Source of the DNA: Vicia villosa
Taxonomy: Eukaryota > Streptophyta > Magnoliopsida > Fabales > Fabaceae
NCBI RefSeq assembly: GCF_029867415.1
Contig: NC_081184.1
Location: forward strand, 76,110,364 to 76,174,363
Direction: 5' to 3'
DNA length: 64,000 nt
Shown piece by piece: positions 42,170 to 54,566 of this stretch; the stretch's first letter is position 1; each line of letters begins with the position of its first letter. The translations under genes were made by a program, and so were the position numbers. The notes beneath the pieces are model-generated. The model was not told where the DNA came from. It did not search any database and was given only the letters and a program-made list of their open reading frames with translations.

Positions 42170-45100
42170 TGTTGCACCCCAAAATTTGCCCATCTAATTA
42201 TTCTTAATTGGCTTACATATCTCATTCATTTGCATTTTTAGGTCATCAATAAAATCATGCATTTGTTAATAATTTGAAATTGAGATCGAGGATCTTAGGT
42301 GTAAGGACTCCTTTATGGCTCTTAATAATTATTCACATGCTGAACAAGATATGTTGAGTCATTCCCCGACTCTATTTTTCTAATTCTATCTTTCACCAAT
42401 TCAAGGGGTTCCTACAACTGATTGAGGTATAAGAAATGAGTCATGGTTTATGCAGTGAACGATAATGAGTTCATTTATTTTGGATATATCAAACCAATGT
42501 CTTATGCATATCAAGTTTGTTTCAAGTACAAGGTATTCTAAATATTATGAATGTGAGATTCAATCAGGACACGAGTGTTATACTTGGATTAAATTAATAT
42601 GGAATACAAGTTTGATTCAAAGGTCTTCATTCAAGATTCATACGGATGGAAATCGTGATTCAAGAAAGAATACTATCACTCTTTACAAATCATAGCATAC
42701 AAAGGCATTACAATCTCAATCAGACTTTGTTACATCTAGAAAAGAAAAAATGTTACAAGGTCAATCACACACACCACTTGTACATAAACACAATACAAAA
42801 AAAAGAGCTTTACAAAAACTACTTTGATTTCCTAAGAAACTCCAAGAGGGCGTTTTTCCCTTTACTTTAACATAAGAACTCGCTGCAAATAACCTAATCT
42901 ACATCAGCTCCATATACCAAAATGTTTCAATTCAAATCCTCATACATACACATTTACCATCCAAGATTAAACATCATACAACACACAAAATTCTAAACCC
43001 ACCCATTCATATCTACTGATTATCATCCATCAAACCACATGTACAGTACAGCACCAACACTCATATCAGGTTCACGCTGCAGACATTAACCGTCGAGCCC
43101 GTGACGAAGCCACAAACTCCAAGTCTTCAGAACTCACCATTCCTCGTGACTAGTAAACTTCATCTCTGCAATATTCTATTCATCCATGTTCAGATCTCAG
43201 GCCAGGTGGGTCATTCAACCAAGTGACTCCGTATCCGTGACGCAAATATATTTGAATCCTGCAGGGAGTATAAGCATTGGGTCAAATAGAAATTCCATAA
43301 CACTAATACATAGCCATTCATCAAATCCTATACCATAAAACCTGCAGCCATACATTTACCAAAATATACAACAAAAGTTATCCCTAACAGCCCATTCTAA
43401 TCAGTCCCTGCAAACTGCAACCAAACAAAACTCATCAATGAAAAATCAGCAAGCATACATTCATCTCAAAACAAAATGACAACATCATCATTCCTACACC
43501 TACAAAATCCAACAATACAGCCCTGCACAAATTCTCATACTTGCATACACATCATACATCAAATCCAAACCTTTCCTAACTGTTTTGAATATAGTTCAAT
43601 TTTATAACTAACCCTTAATTAACATTTAAACTAAGTTCAAACCAATTCCTAATCACTTCTACTAACAGTTGCAAGTAACTAACTTTGAACAGAATGTAAC
43701 AACCTAGAACTAATCCTAACCATCACCATAACCTCCTAACAGATTGTAACTACCAATAACCAAAACCCATCCTAACTAATTCCATAACATACATAACTAA
43801 CTATAACCAATTCAGTTTCATCATAACTAACTACCTAACCACCCTATAACTAACTTATAACCTCACAACAGAATCCAACTAACTTCAAATAACAGAAACT
43901 AACCAACTCTCAACAGAAAAAAAAAAGACAGAGAAGAAAATCAGAGAACCAACCTCATTTTAACTTCAAATTCAAGCTTCTCTATCTCTATATAACAGGG
44001 GTCCTCTTCATTCTTCAGGCTCTCTCGACTCTCTCTTCACTTCATCACCATCTTCACTCCACCATTTTTCTGATTCACTCACCTTCAACTTCCATTTCTT
44101 ATTCTCCCCATTCTTCTTTATCTCCTCTCCCTTCCACTCAACTCTATTCCTTCATCTTCTTCCACTCACCACCACTTTTCGTTGAAATTCCCTTCCAACC
44201 TTGAATCACTATCCTTTTCCATCCCTGGAACTTCACGAACCATCAATCTTCACCTTCTCTCAATCTTCACCTTCTCTCAATCTTCAATCTTCAAATAACC
44301 CTCTCTCTCTCTCTGAACCATTCATCATCTTCATTGATCAAAGCTCTCCATAATCTTCTTTAACCTTCCTCTTCCAATCTTCGATAACCATCCATAAACC
44401 TCGCTCTCTTCCTCACCTTTGCGTCATCATCTTCATCTGCAAAGTCAGAACAACAACAATCACTACCAATTGCCGGCACCCACAACAATCACAACCTCAC
44501 GCAGTCATGACGATGGTTTACACAGAAGAACAAATCTAAAAAAAAAAAAAAAGAGGAATGAATGAATAAGGGTTGAAGCGAGTATACCTGATTTCTTGAA
44601 GGGCTTCGCCGGATTTCGTATTCAATCACATCGAAGAGGGGGAATCAGAGAAGAACCGGAGTCCTCCGTCGCGTTGAATTCATTTCGCCGTTTGATAAAA
44701 GGAGATGAACAAAGAGGTAGGAGGCGAAGGAGAGTGAGGCCGAAAAAGGAGTTTGTCGATGTGGGTTTTCATCACGGTGGTGTGTCGGATTTTGATCGGA
44801 GAGAAGCTTCAGCTCGTCATCGCCGTTCGCTCACGAAGAAGAAGAGGAAGCTGATTCGTCGTATCCGGTAACCCTATTTCCCTTTTCTTGTTTTTTATTA
44901 TTAATTATCAATTAATGTTTTCTTTTATTTGAAAATGAATTTTGCACAATAATAAAATCTGGATCATCATTCAATTGGGCCACGAATTTGCTATCATACC
45001 CCCATAGGCCCATCGCCACCATTATTGGTTTTTGACAAAATCTGAATTAATAACAAAATGAACTCTTGGGCTGTATTGCTTTTCATCCCCCATGTGGCCC

Positions 45101-46413
45101 ATTACACCATTTTTGGTTGTCAGAATTGTTACAAAAAACTCTGTTTGGGCCATTCCCCATGGGCCTGCGCCCAGCTGCTGACTGCACCCTAAGATTCAAC
45201 TTACACCCCCTGAGGTCATCTATGTTATTTGATTGAATTCATGATTTAATTAGATTTTTTACCATTTTCTCTTAATAATAAAATCACCATTTTTCTACTA
45301 TTATTTTTAGACCTTAATATTTTTTTTGACATTAAAAATAATCATAAAAATATTAGTTTTTAGGCTATTTGTTTTTTAGTCTTTTTACTTGACTTGTAAT
45401 TCAATTTCTCTCATAAAAAATCAACATAAAAATAATAGTACCTTTAACTCACTTTTGTGCTATATTTTGACTTGTTCTATTTCATGCTCTTGTACTATTT
45501 TCATGTATCCTACTTGTTGACTTCTAATTGTGATCTTTATTTTCATATTCTTTTATTCCTAACCTTAGGTAGAAACCATGATAACATTAGGTAGAAATTC
45601 CCTTCTAACTTAGGCTAGTTTCTTTTCCTTTTCAACATTAAAACATCTAATAAATATCAAAATTAAATCCCCATAAAAAATACAAAGAAAACACTTAATA
45701 AAACATTAATAAAAAAGTGAAAATCATTAAAAAGGGAATGGAAGCTTGAATCTCCCTTGCTTTAGGGAATCATTCGAGTGCTTGGATCTCCCTTGCTTTA
45801 GGGAACCATTCGAGCGTAAGTTCCCAATTTCTAAAAAACACAAACCAAAGAGCAACTCGAGTCTCCCTTGCTTTAGGGTGCAACTTGAACGCTCAAACTC
45901 TTTTCTCTATCTCGCCTCCGAGGCATTCTTTAATCGGACACGTTATTTCCGCTCCATTCCCAGCTTAAGACTCCAGAGGTCGAGCAGCAGAGTGCGAATG
46001 TAACTTCGTCCACTAAAAAACACAAAAACAAACAAAAACTAAAGAGCCGAACTACGGCGCTCTGATTCCTGAAAAGGATACGTAGGCATTAGGTCGCGGG
46101 GCCTAAGCGAGCACAATTATTTATAAACTTTTTTTTTCCCCGTGTTTCTTTTTCTTTCATTTGCATGCATTCCCTTAGTAATTAAGCTTTAGATTTACAC
46201 ACCCTTTAGATAGCAACAAACATAGGTGGATATCATCGAGTACGATGGGCGCGAGGGGTGCTAGTACCTTCCCCTTGCGTAACCGACTCCCGTACCCTAT
46301 CTCTGGTCGAAAGACCTCGTTCTTATTCATCTTAGGTTTTCTGATGTTCCTTTCCCTCTTTGGGATAAATATATTGGTGGCGACTCTGTTCATCATTTCG
46401 CGAGCGTGCGACA
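42170..46413 (+). repeat. 3' LTR of T5
   Basis: The LTR is 4244 bp, from TGTTGCACCCC to GCGTGCGACA, with no T6. It serves as the empty-site reference for T6. TATA-like CTATATAA is at 43988-43995; hairpin repeats are at 45746-45892. Open frames inside (42465-42870, 44596-44871, 45746-46003) are copies of those in the 5' LTR and have no recognisable domain. Confidence 0.93.
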
Positions 46414-47345
46414 GTTCTGGCCATTTCTCGCAGAGTCCTATTCTTTCGCTCTACAACTCCATTTTGCTGTGGAGTTCTAGGGCAAGAGAAATCATGGGCA
46501 ATACCATTTTCTTTGAAGAACTCCTCAAAGAATCTGTTCTCAAATTCTCCACCATGATCACTTCTGACCTTTATGATTTTGCACTCCTTCTCAGATTGGA
46601 TCTGAGTGCTGAATTCAAAGAACACTGTATGAGACTCATCCTTGTGTTTTAAGAACTTTACCCATGTCCAACGGCTATAATCATCTACGATGACTAATCC
46701 ATATTTCTTCCCTCTGACAGATGCTGTTTTGACTGGTCCAAACAGATCAATGTGCAGAAGTTCTAACGGCCTTGAGGAAGAGACAACATTCTTAGATTTG
46801 AATGCAGGTTTGGAGAACTTGCCCTTCTGACATGCTTCACAAAGAGCATCTGATTTATATTTCAGATTTGGGAGTCCTCTGACCAGATTTAGTTTGTTAA
46901 TCTGAGAAATCTTTCTCAAACTAGCATGTCCTAATCTTCTGTGCCAGACCCATTGCTCTTCAGAAATAGACATAAGGCAAGTCACCTTCTGCTTCTCAAG
47001 ATCTGAAAGATCAATCTTATAGATGTTGTTCTTTCTCTTGCCTGTAAATAGGATTGAGCCATCCTTCTGACTTACAGCCTTGTAAGACTTTTGATTGAAG
47101 ATTATGTCATAACCATTGTCACTTAATTGGCTTATGGACAATAAGTTATGCGCTAATCCTTCTACAAGAAGTACATTAGTTATGGAAGGAGAGTTACCAA
47201 TACTTATGGTTCCAGAGCCAATAATCTTGCCCTTCTGATCTCCTCCAAACTTGACTTCTCCACCAGACTTAAGCACCAGGTCTTGGAACATAGACCTTCT
47301 TCCCGTCATGTGTCGCGAGCACCCAGAGTCCAGGTACCATGACAT
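46414..47345 (-). pseudogene. pol: T3 pol, 5' part: protease and integrase
   Basis: Minus strand: protease [12 protein letters not shown] at the start, then the integrase zinc domain (WHRRLGHAS, CEACQKG), and the core with [18 protein letters not shown] and [15 protein letters not shown]. It stops after REMART, where T5 is inserted; the protein continues at 27985 as AMINETN in the same frame once one copy of the 5-bp target duplicate is removed. It lies in a +1 frame relative to the gag C-terminal region upstream (47907-47346), with the shift in an A-rich stretch near 47345. Unlike T2, no slippery heptamer is evident, so I read the shift as damage. Confidence 0.92.
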
Positions 47346-47907
47346 TTTGTGCTTTGCCTTCTTTGCTGCTAAGAATATCTGCAGCAGAAATTATCTTCTC
47401 CTTAGGTACCCACAATTTCTTGGGTCCTTTCTTGTTAGTTTTCCTCAAGTTCTGATTGAACTTGGGTTTAGCATGATAAGTAACAGGAGGAACAGCATGA
47501 TATTCTTTGGGTTTGTTAGCATGATATCTTTTAGGTTGTGTCACATGCTTCTTGGTGTGTGTCGTGTTAAAACTCTGTGCATGTGATGTGAGCTTGATAT
47601 CATGTGAGTGGCCATATTTGAACTGATCATACAATGGCTTGTATGTGATTTTCAAATCATCAACAGGTTCAAATTTATGTGAGGTATCACCCTCATAGTC
47701 AAAACCAAACCTTTTGTTTCCAGAAACACCATATATCATAGAAGCTAAATGACTTCTGCCAATACTTCTAGATAGGAACTTTCTGAAGCTCGAGTCATAT
47801 TCTTTCAGAATATGATTGAGACTAGGAATGGATGTTTCTGATTCAGAAGGAGATCCACTACCTTTGGATAATTTTAAAACTTTTTCCTTCAGTTCAGAAT
47901 TTTCCAC
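47346..47907 (-). pseudogene. T3 gag-to-protease linker region
   Basis: This is the minus-strand continuation of gag in the same frame after the TAA at 47935-47937. It has a coiled-coil-like start (VENSELKEKVLKLSKG), a region typical of Maximus-like gag C-termini (RSHLASMIYGVSGNKRFGFDYEG), histidine/lysine-rich repeats (YHANKPKEYHA), and ends near KGPKKLWVPKE, the usual lead-in to the protease. It then runs out of frame relative to the protease at about 47345. Confidence 0.8.
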
Positions 47908-47934
47908 TTCCAGCTTCTTAGTTTCAAATTCAAA

Positions 47935-49194
47935 TTACTTTTTCAGCTTTTTGTATTTGATACTAAGATGAGCCTTGAGTTCTAGAAGTTCAGTTAAACT
48001 GAAAACTAACTCTTCTCTAGGTAGTTCAGAACATACCTCTTCAGAATCTGATTCTGATGTAGATTCTGATCCGTCATCAACTGTAGCCATCAGTGCAAAG
48101 TTGGCTTGCTCTCCTTCAGAGTCTGATTCTGATTCAGAATCGTCCCATGTTGCCATAAGACCTTTCTTCTTATGAAACTTCTTCTTGGGATTCTCCTTCT
48201 GAAGTTTTGGACATTCATTCTTGAAGTGTCCAGGCTCATTGCACTCATAGCAGACGACCTTCTTCTTGTCAGATCTTCTGCCACCAGAAGATTCTCCTCG
48301 TTCAAACTTCTTTGAACTTCTGAAGCTTTTGAACTTCCTTTGCTTGCTCTTCCAGAGTTGGTTTACCCTTCTGGAGATCATGGACAGTTCATCTTCTTCT
48401 TCTGATTCTGATTCTTCAGAATCTACTTCTTCAGCCTGAAAAGCGTTAGTGCATTTTTTAATATTAGATTTTAATGCAATAGACTTACCTTTCTTTTGAG
48501 GCTCATTTGCATCCAGCTCTATCTCATGGCTTCTCAAGGCACTGATTAGCTCTTCCAAAGAAACCTCATTCAGATTCTTTGCAATCTTGAATGCAGTCAC
48601 CATTGGACCCCATCTTCTGGGTAAGCTTATGATGATCTTCTTTACATGATCAGCCTTGGTGTAGCCTTTGTCCAGAACTCTTAATCCAGCAGTTAGCGTT
48701 TGAAATCTTGAGAACATCTTCTCAATATCTTCATCGTCCTCCATCTTGAAGGCTTCATATTTCTGGATTAGAGCAAGAGCTTTGGTCTCCTTGACTTGAG
48801 CATTTCCTTCATGGGTCATTTTCAATGACTCATATATATCATGGGCAGTTTTCCTGTTAGATATCTTCTCATACTCAGCATGAGAGATAGCATTCAGCAA
48901 AACAGTCCTACATTTATGATGATTTTTGAAAAGCTTCTTTTGATCATCATTCATTTCTTGTCTTGTAAGCTTTACGCCAGTAGCGTTCACTGGATGTTTG
49001 TAACCATCCACCAGAAGATCCCATAAGTCACAATCTAGACCAAGGAAGTAACTTTCCAGTTTATCTTTCCAGTATTCAAAGTTTTCACCATCAAATACTG
49101 GTGGTCTAGTATAACCATTGTTACCATTTCCATTGTATTGCTCAGCAGAGCCAGATGTAGATGTAGATGTGTTTGTTGGAATTTCACCAGCCAT
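47935..49194 (-). pseudogene. gag: T3 gag, ended early by a stop codon
   Basis: The capsid/nucleocapsid gene is on the minus strand, 419 codons to the stop. The ATG at 49194 starts MAGEIPTNTS, 86 bp after the LTR, a normal leader length. Residues about 30-230 form the UBN2 copia gag domain (PPVFDGENFEYWKDKL, then EGNAQVKETKALALIQKYEAF). A basic stretch follows, then one CCHC knuckle (CYECNEPGHFKNEC) near residue 320 and acidic serine-rich repeats (about 350-395). The TAA at 47935-47937 is probably a nonsense change, since the same frame continues for about 190 codons with typical gag C-terminal sequence. Compared with T2 gag it has one knuckle, not two. Confidence 0.9.
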
Positions 49195-49266
49195 CTTTTA
49201 CTGAAGCGTGTTTCTCTTCCTGAATCTTTTCTAAACACGGTTAAGTGCTTGCACCTTAGAACCGGC

Positions 49267-49278
49267 GCTCTGATGCCA
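49267..49278 (-). promoter_or_regulatory. Primer binding site of T3 (tRNA-Met type)
   Basis: The minus strand reads TGGCATCAGAGC, two bases after the 5' LTR end. It is one base from the usual TGGTATCAGAGC. Confidence 0.85.
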
Positions 49279-49280
49279 AT

Positions 49281-50424
49281 TGAAGGATAGAAAAACACTT
49301 AGAAAGGGGGGGTTTGAATAAGTGTAGCTTTAAAATTTGTAAGATAAAAACAATTTGCACACTGATTTTTATCCTGGTTCGTTGTTAACTAAACTACTCC
49401 AGTCCACCCCCTTGGAGTGATTTACCTCACCTGAGGATTTAATCCACTAATCACACTTGATTACAATGGTTTTCCACTTAGCCAACTGCTAAGTCTTCTA
49501 GAGTATCCTGATCACAACCTGATCACTCTAGGAACAAACTGCTTAGACAACTTCTAAGACTTGCTAGAGTATACTGATCAACAACCTGATCACTCTAGAA
49601 CTTAAAAAATAATGTAAACAAATTCTTTTAAGAGTTACAATGCTTCTTACAAAGCTATTATCACAACTGTGATTTTCTCTTAAGTTTAAGCTTAAATCTC
49701 ACTAAGATATTACAACAGCAATGTAGTGAGCTTGATGATGAAGTTTGAGAGCTTTTGAATTTGAACAGCGTTTGAGCAAGTTGGTTCAGAGTTTGTCAGT
49801 TGCGTCACCTTGCTTCTCATCAGAACTTCATATTTATAGGCACTTGAGAAGATGACCGTTGGGAGCATTTAATGCTTTGCGTATTTCGTACAGCATTGCA
49901 TTTAATGTTTCACTCTTTTGTCAACTACCTCGAGCCTTATTTTCGCTGTGTCTACTGACGCTGCCTTTAATAGCTTCTAACGTTCCTTTTGTCAGTCAGC
50001 GTAGCCTGTCAGTCTAGTACTTGCTTCTGATCTGATGTTTGTGTAAACAACGTTTGAATGTCATTAGAGTCAGACAGCTTGGTGCAGAGCATCTTCTTGT
50101 CTTCTGACCTTGAAGTGCTTCTGAGCGTGATACCATGAGAACTTCAGTGCTTCTGCTTCTGATCTCAAGTTCTTATGATGCTTCCATAGACCCATGTTCT
50201 GATTCTGCTTGACCATCTTCTGATGTCTTGCCAGACCATGTTCTGATGTTGCATGTTGAACCTTCTGAGTCAGTGCTTCTTGCGCTGATTTTGTGCATAC
50301 TCTTTATATAATTCCTGAAATGGAAATTGCATAGAATTAGAGTACCACATTATCTCATATAAAATTCATATACTTGTTATCATCAAAACTAAGAATATTG
50401 ATTAGAACAAATCTTGTTCTAACA
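49281..50424 (-). repeat. 5' LTR of T3
   Basis: The LTR is 1144 bp; on the minus strand it runs from TGTTAGAACAAG to TATCCTTCA. TATA-like CTATAAATA is the complement of 49831-49839. Downstream of it two long hairpins (49498-49531 and 49564-49598) have arms CTAGAGT/CTCTAG plus TGATCA on both sides of the loop. No 3' partner is in the window. Confidence 0.88.
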
Positions 50425-50772
50425 TGAGCTAGAGTCGTTCAAAAGGTTACAGTCAATGGTTTGATGTCCTTGAGTTCCACAGAGTTCGCACTCCAATTGG
50501 ATTGCTGCCACTGTGGTAGGGTTTTGAGACATGTTCTCGACTTTCAAGGCCAGGGCATCCATCTTAGCATTCATCATGTCCATGCAACTTATCTCATGCT
50601 TTCCTCCATGGCTCTCCTTTTTCTATACTGTTGCTCATTCTATTCCACATTGGGCGTGGTTTTGGGCCATGTTCTCTATCAGGGCACAAGCGTCGGGGTA
50701 AGGTTTGTTCATTAACGCTCCGCCAGCGGCAGGGTCAATAGACATCTTCGTGTTGTAATGGAGTCCATTATA
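50425..50772 (-). pseudogene. gag: T7 gag, C-terminal part
   Basis: Minus strand: GLHYNTKMSIDPAAGGALMN and IENMAQNH match Athila-like gag. Further on come AKMDALALKVENMSQ and a zinc knuckle CELCGTQGHQTIDC. The middle contains stops and frame damage (around 50620-50660). It continues the gag from 54567-55181 once T8 is removed, and is cut at 50424 by T3. The rest of T7 must lie left of T3, outside the window. Confidence 0.8.
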
Positions 50773-52817
50773 AAAGGTATTTTCATACCCCAAAATTTGC
50801 CCATACTATTTCTCTTGTTCAAACTCAAGTCAAGGCACAAAGCTCAAAGACATCCCTCCCAAACAAAGGCTCAAGAAACTAGGGTTTTGTTGTTCTGAGA
50901 AAAATCAATGGATCAGAAGACTCCAAGGCACCTCATAGGGGTTATGATATTCCAAACTACCTCCATTACAAAATTCAAGGCTCAATTCAAAAGGTTGATT
51001 ACTCAATTGCTCAGAAAGTCAACAGTCGACTAATTTGACCTAGAAGTCGACTGTGGTCCAAGTACAATCAAAACTCCTGATTTTTTGTCAACAACCTTAT
51101 TTTGAAGTATCATTCACCATTTGATCACGGATTCATCATGGTTCATCAAGAAAAGATCAGAAATCAACAAATTCAAAAGTTTCTAAATTAGGGTTTTCAT
51201 AGGAGAAAGTCAACTGAACTTTGACCAGCCATAACTCCCACATGGAACATCAGAAATTTCCCATCCAAAGCTCATTCTGAAGGAAATTGAATTCTCTACA
51301 ACTTTGTCTCTCACAGGCCAAGTCTAAAAATGCTTCATTTGAGAGATATGCATCAAAACATTATAGGTCCTTTTCAAAAGTCAACCAAAAGTCATATTTT
51401 TCAAAAGAACACACAAGGATCATGGAAAATTATTTTGATACGAGACCAAGGGCATTTGTTAAAGGACTCTTCAAGGTTTATAAAAAGTCCTAGAACTCCT
51501 CCATAACTTAAAAATTGAGGGAGATATGCCTTGTCAAAGTTGGACAAATTTGAGAAGGAAAATGTGAAGCAAAAGGGCTCAAAATGGATTTCTTTGCAAA
51601 GAGGCTCAATTCTTTATGATCCAATCCTCATCCTTATGATTATCCAAGACCAAAAATCTTATTTCCACTAATTTATTTGATTTAATTAATCTATTATGAT
51701 TTTTTATTCAATTAAAAAGAATTAAAATCAAATAAATTAAAAGGAAATCAAATATTTGATTCAAAAGCTTAAAAGAATCATATCTAACCATAAATTATAC
51801 TCCTCAATCAATACAAATTCGTGCAAATAAGATTTGAAGAGATTGGATTAAAATTGAACAAATTTAGAAAGCTTTCATAAGAGATTTCCAATCAAATATT
51901 TTCCATGGCATATTCAAGATTCAAAAGGATTTTGTTCAGCTTTTGCTACCCTAATTCTCCCCATATAAGTATGCAAGCATTATAGATCACGAGGACAAGG
52001 ATTTCTGCAGCCAAAGAGCCCCAATCCGAGCACAAAAATTCAAGGAAATTTCAAACTTGAATTTTGAGTTAGAGGCTAATTCTTGGTGTTCTATTGATCC
52101 CAGCACGTACCTTGAAGATCATTAGAGCTATTCCACTCCTCACACGCAAGGAGAACACTCGGAAACATCCAAAATCGCCCACGGTTTGTCATTCTTTTAT
52201 CTCGTTCAATTAGCATGATACAAGCATCTTCATTGAGATTCGATTGCATATTTATATTTGTTTTGATGTTTAGAACAATTCTGGAAAGTTAATTGCGTTT
52301 CTGTGCCTCTATGAGTAAATCACCATGTTAGGGTTCATAAGCTTCAAATTGGGGCTTTTTATTCTAGGTAAAATTAGGGCTCAATACCGGCACCAGTGAA
52401 TTCGCAATCTCTGGACGATCGCAACCATATGGTCGCGAAATATTTTTGTTTCGTTTTGTGGTTTCCATGGTTTTCGCAGGTGTAATAGCTTCAAGTATTT
52501 ACAGCGCTCTGGTAATATGCGCTGTAAAAGATGTATTTCAGAAATTCCATGAAGAAGATGATAACGTGGCGCGTTCTTATTGGCTTAGCCGCGCGCGTTT
52601 TTGTTGTTTCAAACGGAATAATCCGCTGCTTCTTGGCTTACGCGTGCGTGGTGCTCCTCTCTGATCCAGCCCTCAGATCACCATCCAATCTCATCCAACG
52701 TGTCCGAGCCTGCATGCGCACCATGGACCTTCACTGCCTTGACACACTGGATTATTAGATAAGTTTTTCTAATTTATTTTTAATTATATACTCTCTTATT
52801 CATTTAATTTATTATTA

Positions 52818-52821
<4 letters not shown>

Positions 52822-52863
<42 letters not shown>
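52822..52863. repeat. TA dinucleotide microsatellite
   Basis: An uninterrupted TA run of about 20 units lies inside T8, within a very A/T-rich stretch (52750-53150) with no gene. Confidence 0.9.
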
Positions 52864-52868
<5 letters not shown>

Positions 52869-53154
52869 GAAAAAATTTCTTTTTTTCATAAAATTGTCAA
52901 AACTTTTCTTTCTTAAACTTTATTTTATTTTTTACTTTCGATTATCGATTATTCGATTCAATTTTTATTTTTATTTGTTTTAAAATAGTTTAAAAATTGT
53001 TTAATTTGTTTTAAATTAATCAATTAATTTTGAATAATCCATACAAATTATATTTTGACATTTTAAAAGCCATATTTTATTTTGATTGATTTAATTAATT
53101 AGGTTGAAAAACCAATAATTAATTAAATTTGATTTTCTCTTATTATTTAATTTA

Positions 53155-53645
53155 CGCCCGAATCAGGTTTGCGAGAATTTGCCATACACAGAAAAAATAT
53201 TTCTTTGTGCATTTTTTCAGGGTTAGCAACAGGGTTTCTCCCGACTGTGCGCCACGCCTCTTACGAAGCTAAGTCCCGACTTTTATTTTCCTCTATTTTC
53301 CTTTAAATAATTATTTGCCTTATAAAATTATTATTAGGGTTAAACCCTCGAAAATCAATGAACTATTTTACACTCGCGCATTTTACCTCTTTTGTCATTT
53401 TTTCAGGGTTAACCCCGAGGCTACCTTCGACTACAAACCATATCAGATCAAATCAAAAGCTAAGTTCTATTTTTTTTATTTTTTAAACATCTATTTTATT
53501 TTATTTTCTTTATCAAATTAGGGTTAACCCTAATTATCATTTGAATTGATAATGCACTCACCCCTTCGCGTTTATTTTTCCTTTTCCAATTTTCAGGGTT
53601 GGTCAACCAGTCAGAGCTCGAATGTTCGGTAACCCTGAAATTCAT
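53155..53645 (+). repeat. Three imperfect 185-bp repeats in T8
   Basis: TTTTTCAGGGTTA-type motifs occur at about 53214, 53398 and 53592. Each is preceded by a short GCA/CAT T-rich stretch and followed by a pyrimidine-rich AAGCTAAGT- or ACCCTGAAA-bearing segment. Sequence between them is diverged. Confidence 0.6.
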
Positions 53646-54566
53646 CTTTTTATTTTCTTATTATTATTACTAATGCCAAACCCTATTGCACTATGAATCC
53701 GCTGGTTTCTTTTTCCCCTTCCCCATATTATTGTGTGGTTAGTAATCCTAGGGAGTGCAAGCCTGTTAATCGAATTAGAATCACCTAATTACAAGATAAT
53801 ATAATCGAATCTGATCACGTGATTGTTGCACCCACGCACACTTTTTTGGTAACCCCTCTTGTTGCCTGTTGCTTGTTGCCTGTTGCCTTGTGTTTTTTGC
53901 AGAATAGCCATGTCCCTCGAATACGAGGATACCTCAGCCATGTTGCCTCGATTAATGCTAAGATCATTAGTCCCTAATGATGCTGCCTTCGATACACTAA
54001 TATGATCTCGTCCCTCGGAAGTTGCCTATGAAAGGCTGAGGTGTCCTCTGGTTGCCTAAACGAAAGGCTATTCTGATCCTTCCCTTAGACTACCTGCTTC
54101 TCTATGGCATGGGACAGTCTTATGGCGAACGATATTGTGACGACCCTTTAACCTCCAAATCAAAGGACTTCCTTGCCCTCCTATGGCAGGATAGCCCTGA
54201 AAGGCTAAAAGAACTTTTCTGCAAATATTAAGGTAATTGCCCCTAATTGCCTTGCTCTGGCTAAAATTCTTTTTCTACACTTTTTTCATAAACCTTCAAT
54301 ATGGCTACGCTCATTTACGAGCTAAAGTCCGTATTCACTTCTTCTACATTTCTTTTAAAAGAGCAAAGCAATTAAGAGCCCATGGATAACCATGGATGCA
54401 AAGGGTGCCTTACACCTTCCCTTTGCATAATTACCCCCCGAACTCAGTTTTTATTTAAAAGGTTTTTCCTGTTCTTTTAGCCTTTCTGATATTTGGATAA
54501 AATAAAAGTCGGTGGCGACTCTTGCTTACCGCGACATTTCGAATAAAGTCAGTTCACCGTATTATA

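Larger units (their letters stand above)
27986..46413 (+). mobile_element. T5: Ogre-like non-autonomous LTR element (interrupted by T6)
   Basis: This is an 18.4-kb plus-strand insertion: 5' LTR 27986-37531 (holding T6), internal region 37532-42169, 3' LTR 42170-46413. LTRs start TGTTGCACCCC and end GCGTGCGACA. Target duplicates are GCTCT (27981-27985) and GTTCT (46414-46418), differing by one base; removing one restores the T3 integrase frame. The primer site follows the 5' LTR. The 4.6-kb internal region has no gag or pol, so replication must have relied on another element. Confidence 0.92.
17766..50424 (-). mobile_element. T3: Maximus/SIRE-like Ty1/copia element, minus strand, interrupted by T1, T4 and T5
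   Basis: The element reads right to left. The 5' LTR is at 49281-50424, then primer site, gag (49194-47935), protease/integrase (to 46414), RT/RNase H (27985-25816), and an extra ORF (20583-18208). The 3' LTR is not in the window because T1 is inserted at 17765/17766. T4 interrupts it at 20927-25653 and T5 at 27981-46418. The T5 junctions restore the integrase reading when one target duplicate is removed, which proves they are one gene. T3 has several nonsense codons and frameshifts and cannot be autonomous. It inserted into gag of T7. After the LTR the flank is TGAGC. Confidence 0.9.
50773..54560 (+). mobile_element. T8: solo-LTR-like insertion of a Tat/Ogre-type family
   Basis: This 3.8-kb insertion in T7 gag is flanked by ATTATA (50767-50772 and 54561-54566). 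It begins AAAGGTATTTTCATACCCCAA and ends with GGTGGCGACTC... AGTTCACCGT. The TCATACCCCAAAATTTGCCC start and the GGTGGCGACTC end are LTR signatures shared with T1 and T5, but no internal region is present. The extreme ends are not TG/CA. Inside are a TATA-like CCATATAAG (51961-51969), a TA microsatellite (about 52822-52863), three 185-bp imperfect repeats (about 53155-53640), and no gene. Short frames such as 52446-52664 have no recognisable domain. Confidence 0.75.

Noticed and set aside
47269..47345. Programmed frameshift in T3 between gag and protease
   Set aside because: The offset is +1, no slippery heptamer is seen, and T3 has other nonsense and frameshift damage, so a simple indel is more likely.
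52446..52758. Two overlapping frames in T8 with hydrophobic starts
   Set aside because: They lie inside a solo-LTR-like insertion, overlap each other in different frames and resemble nothing I recognise.
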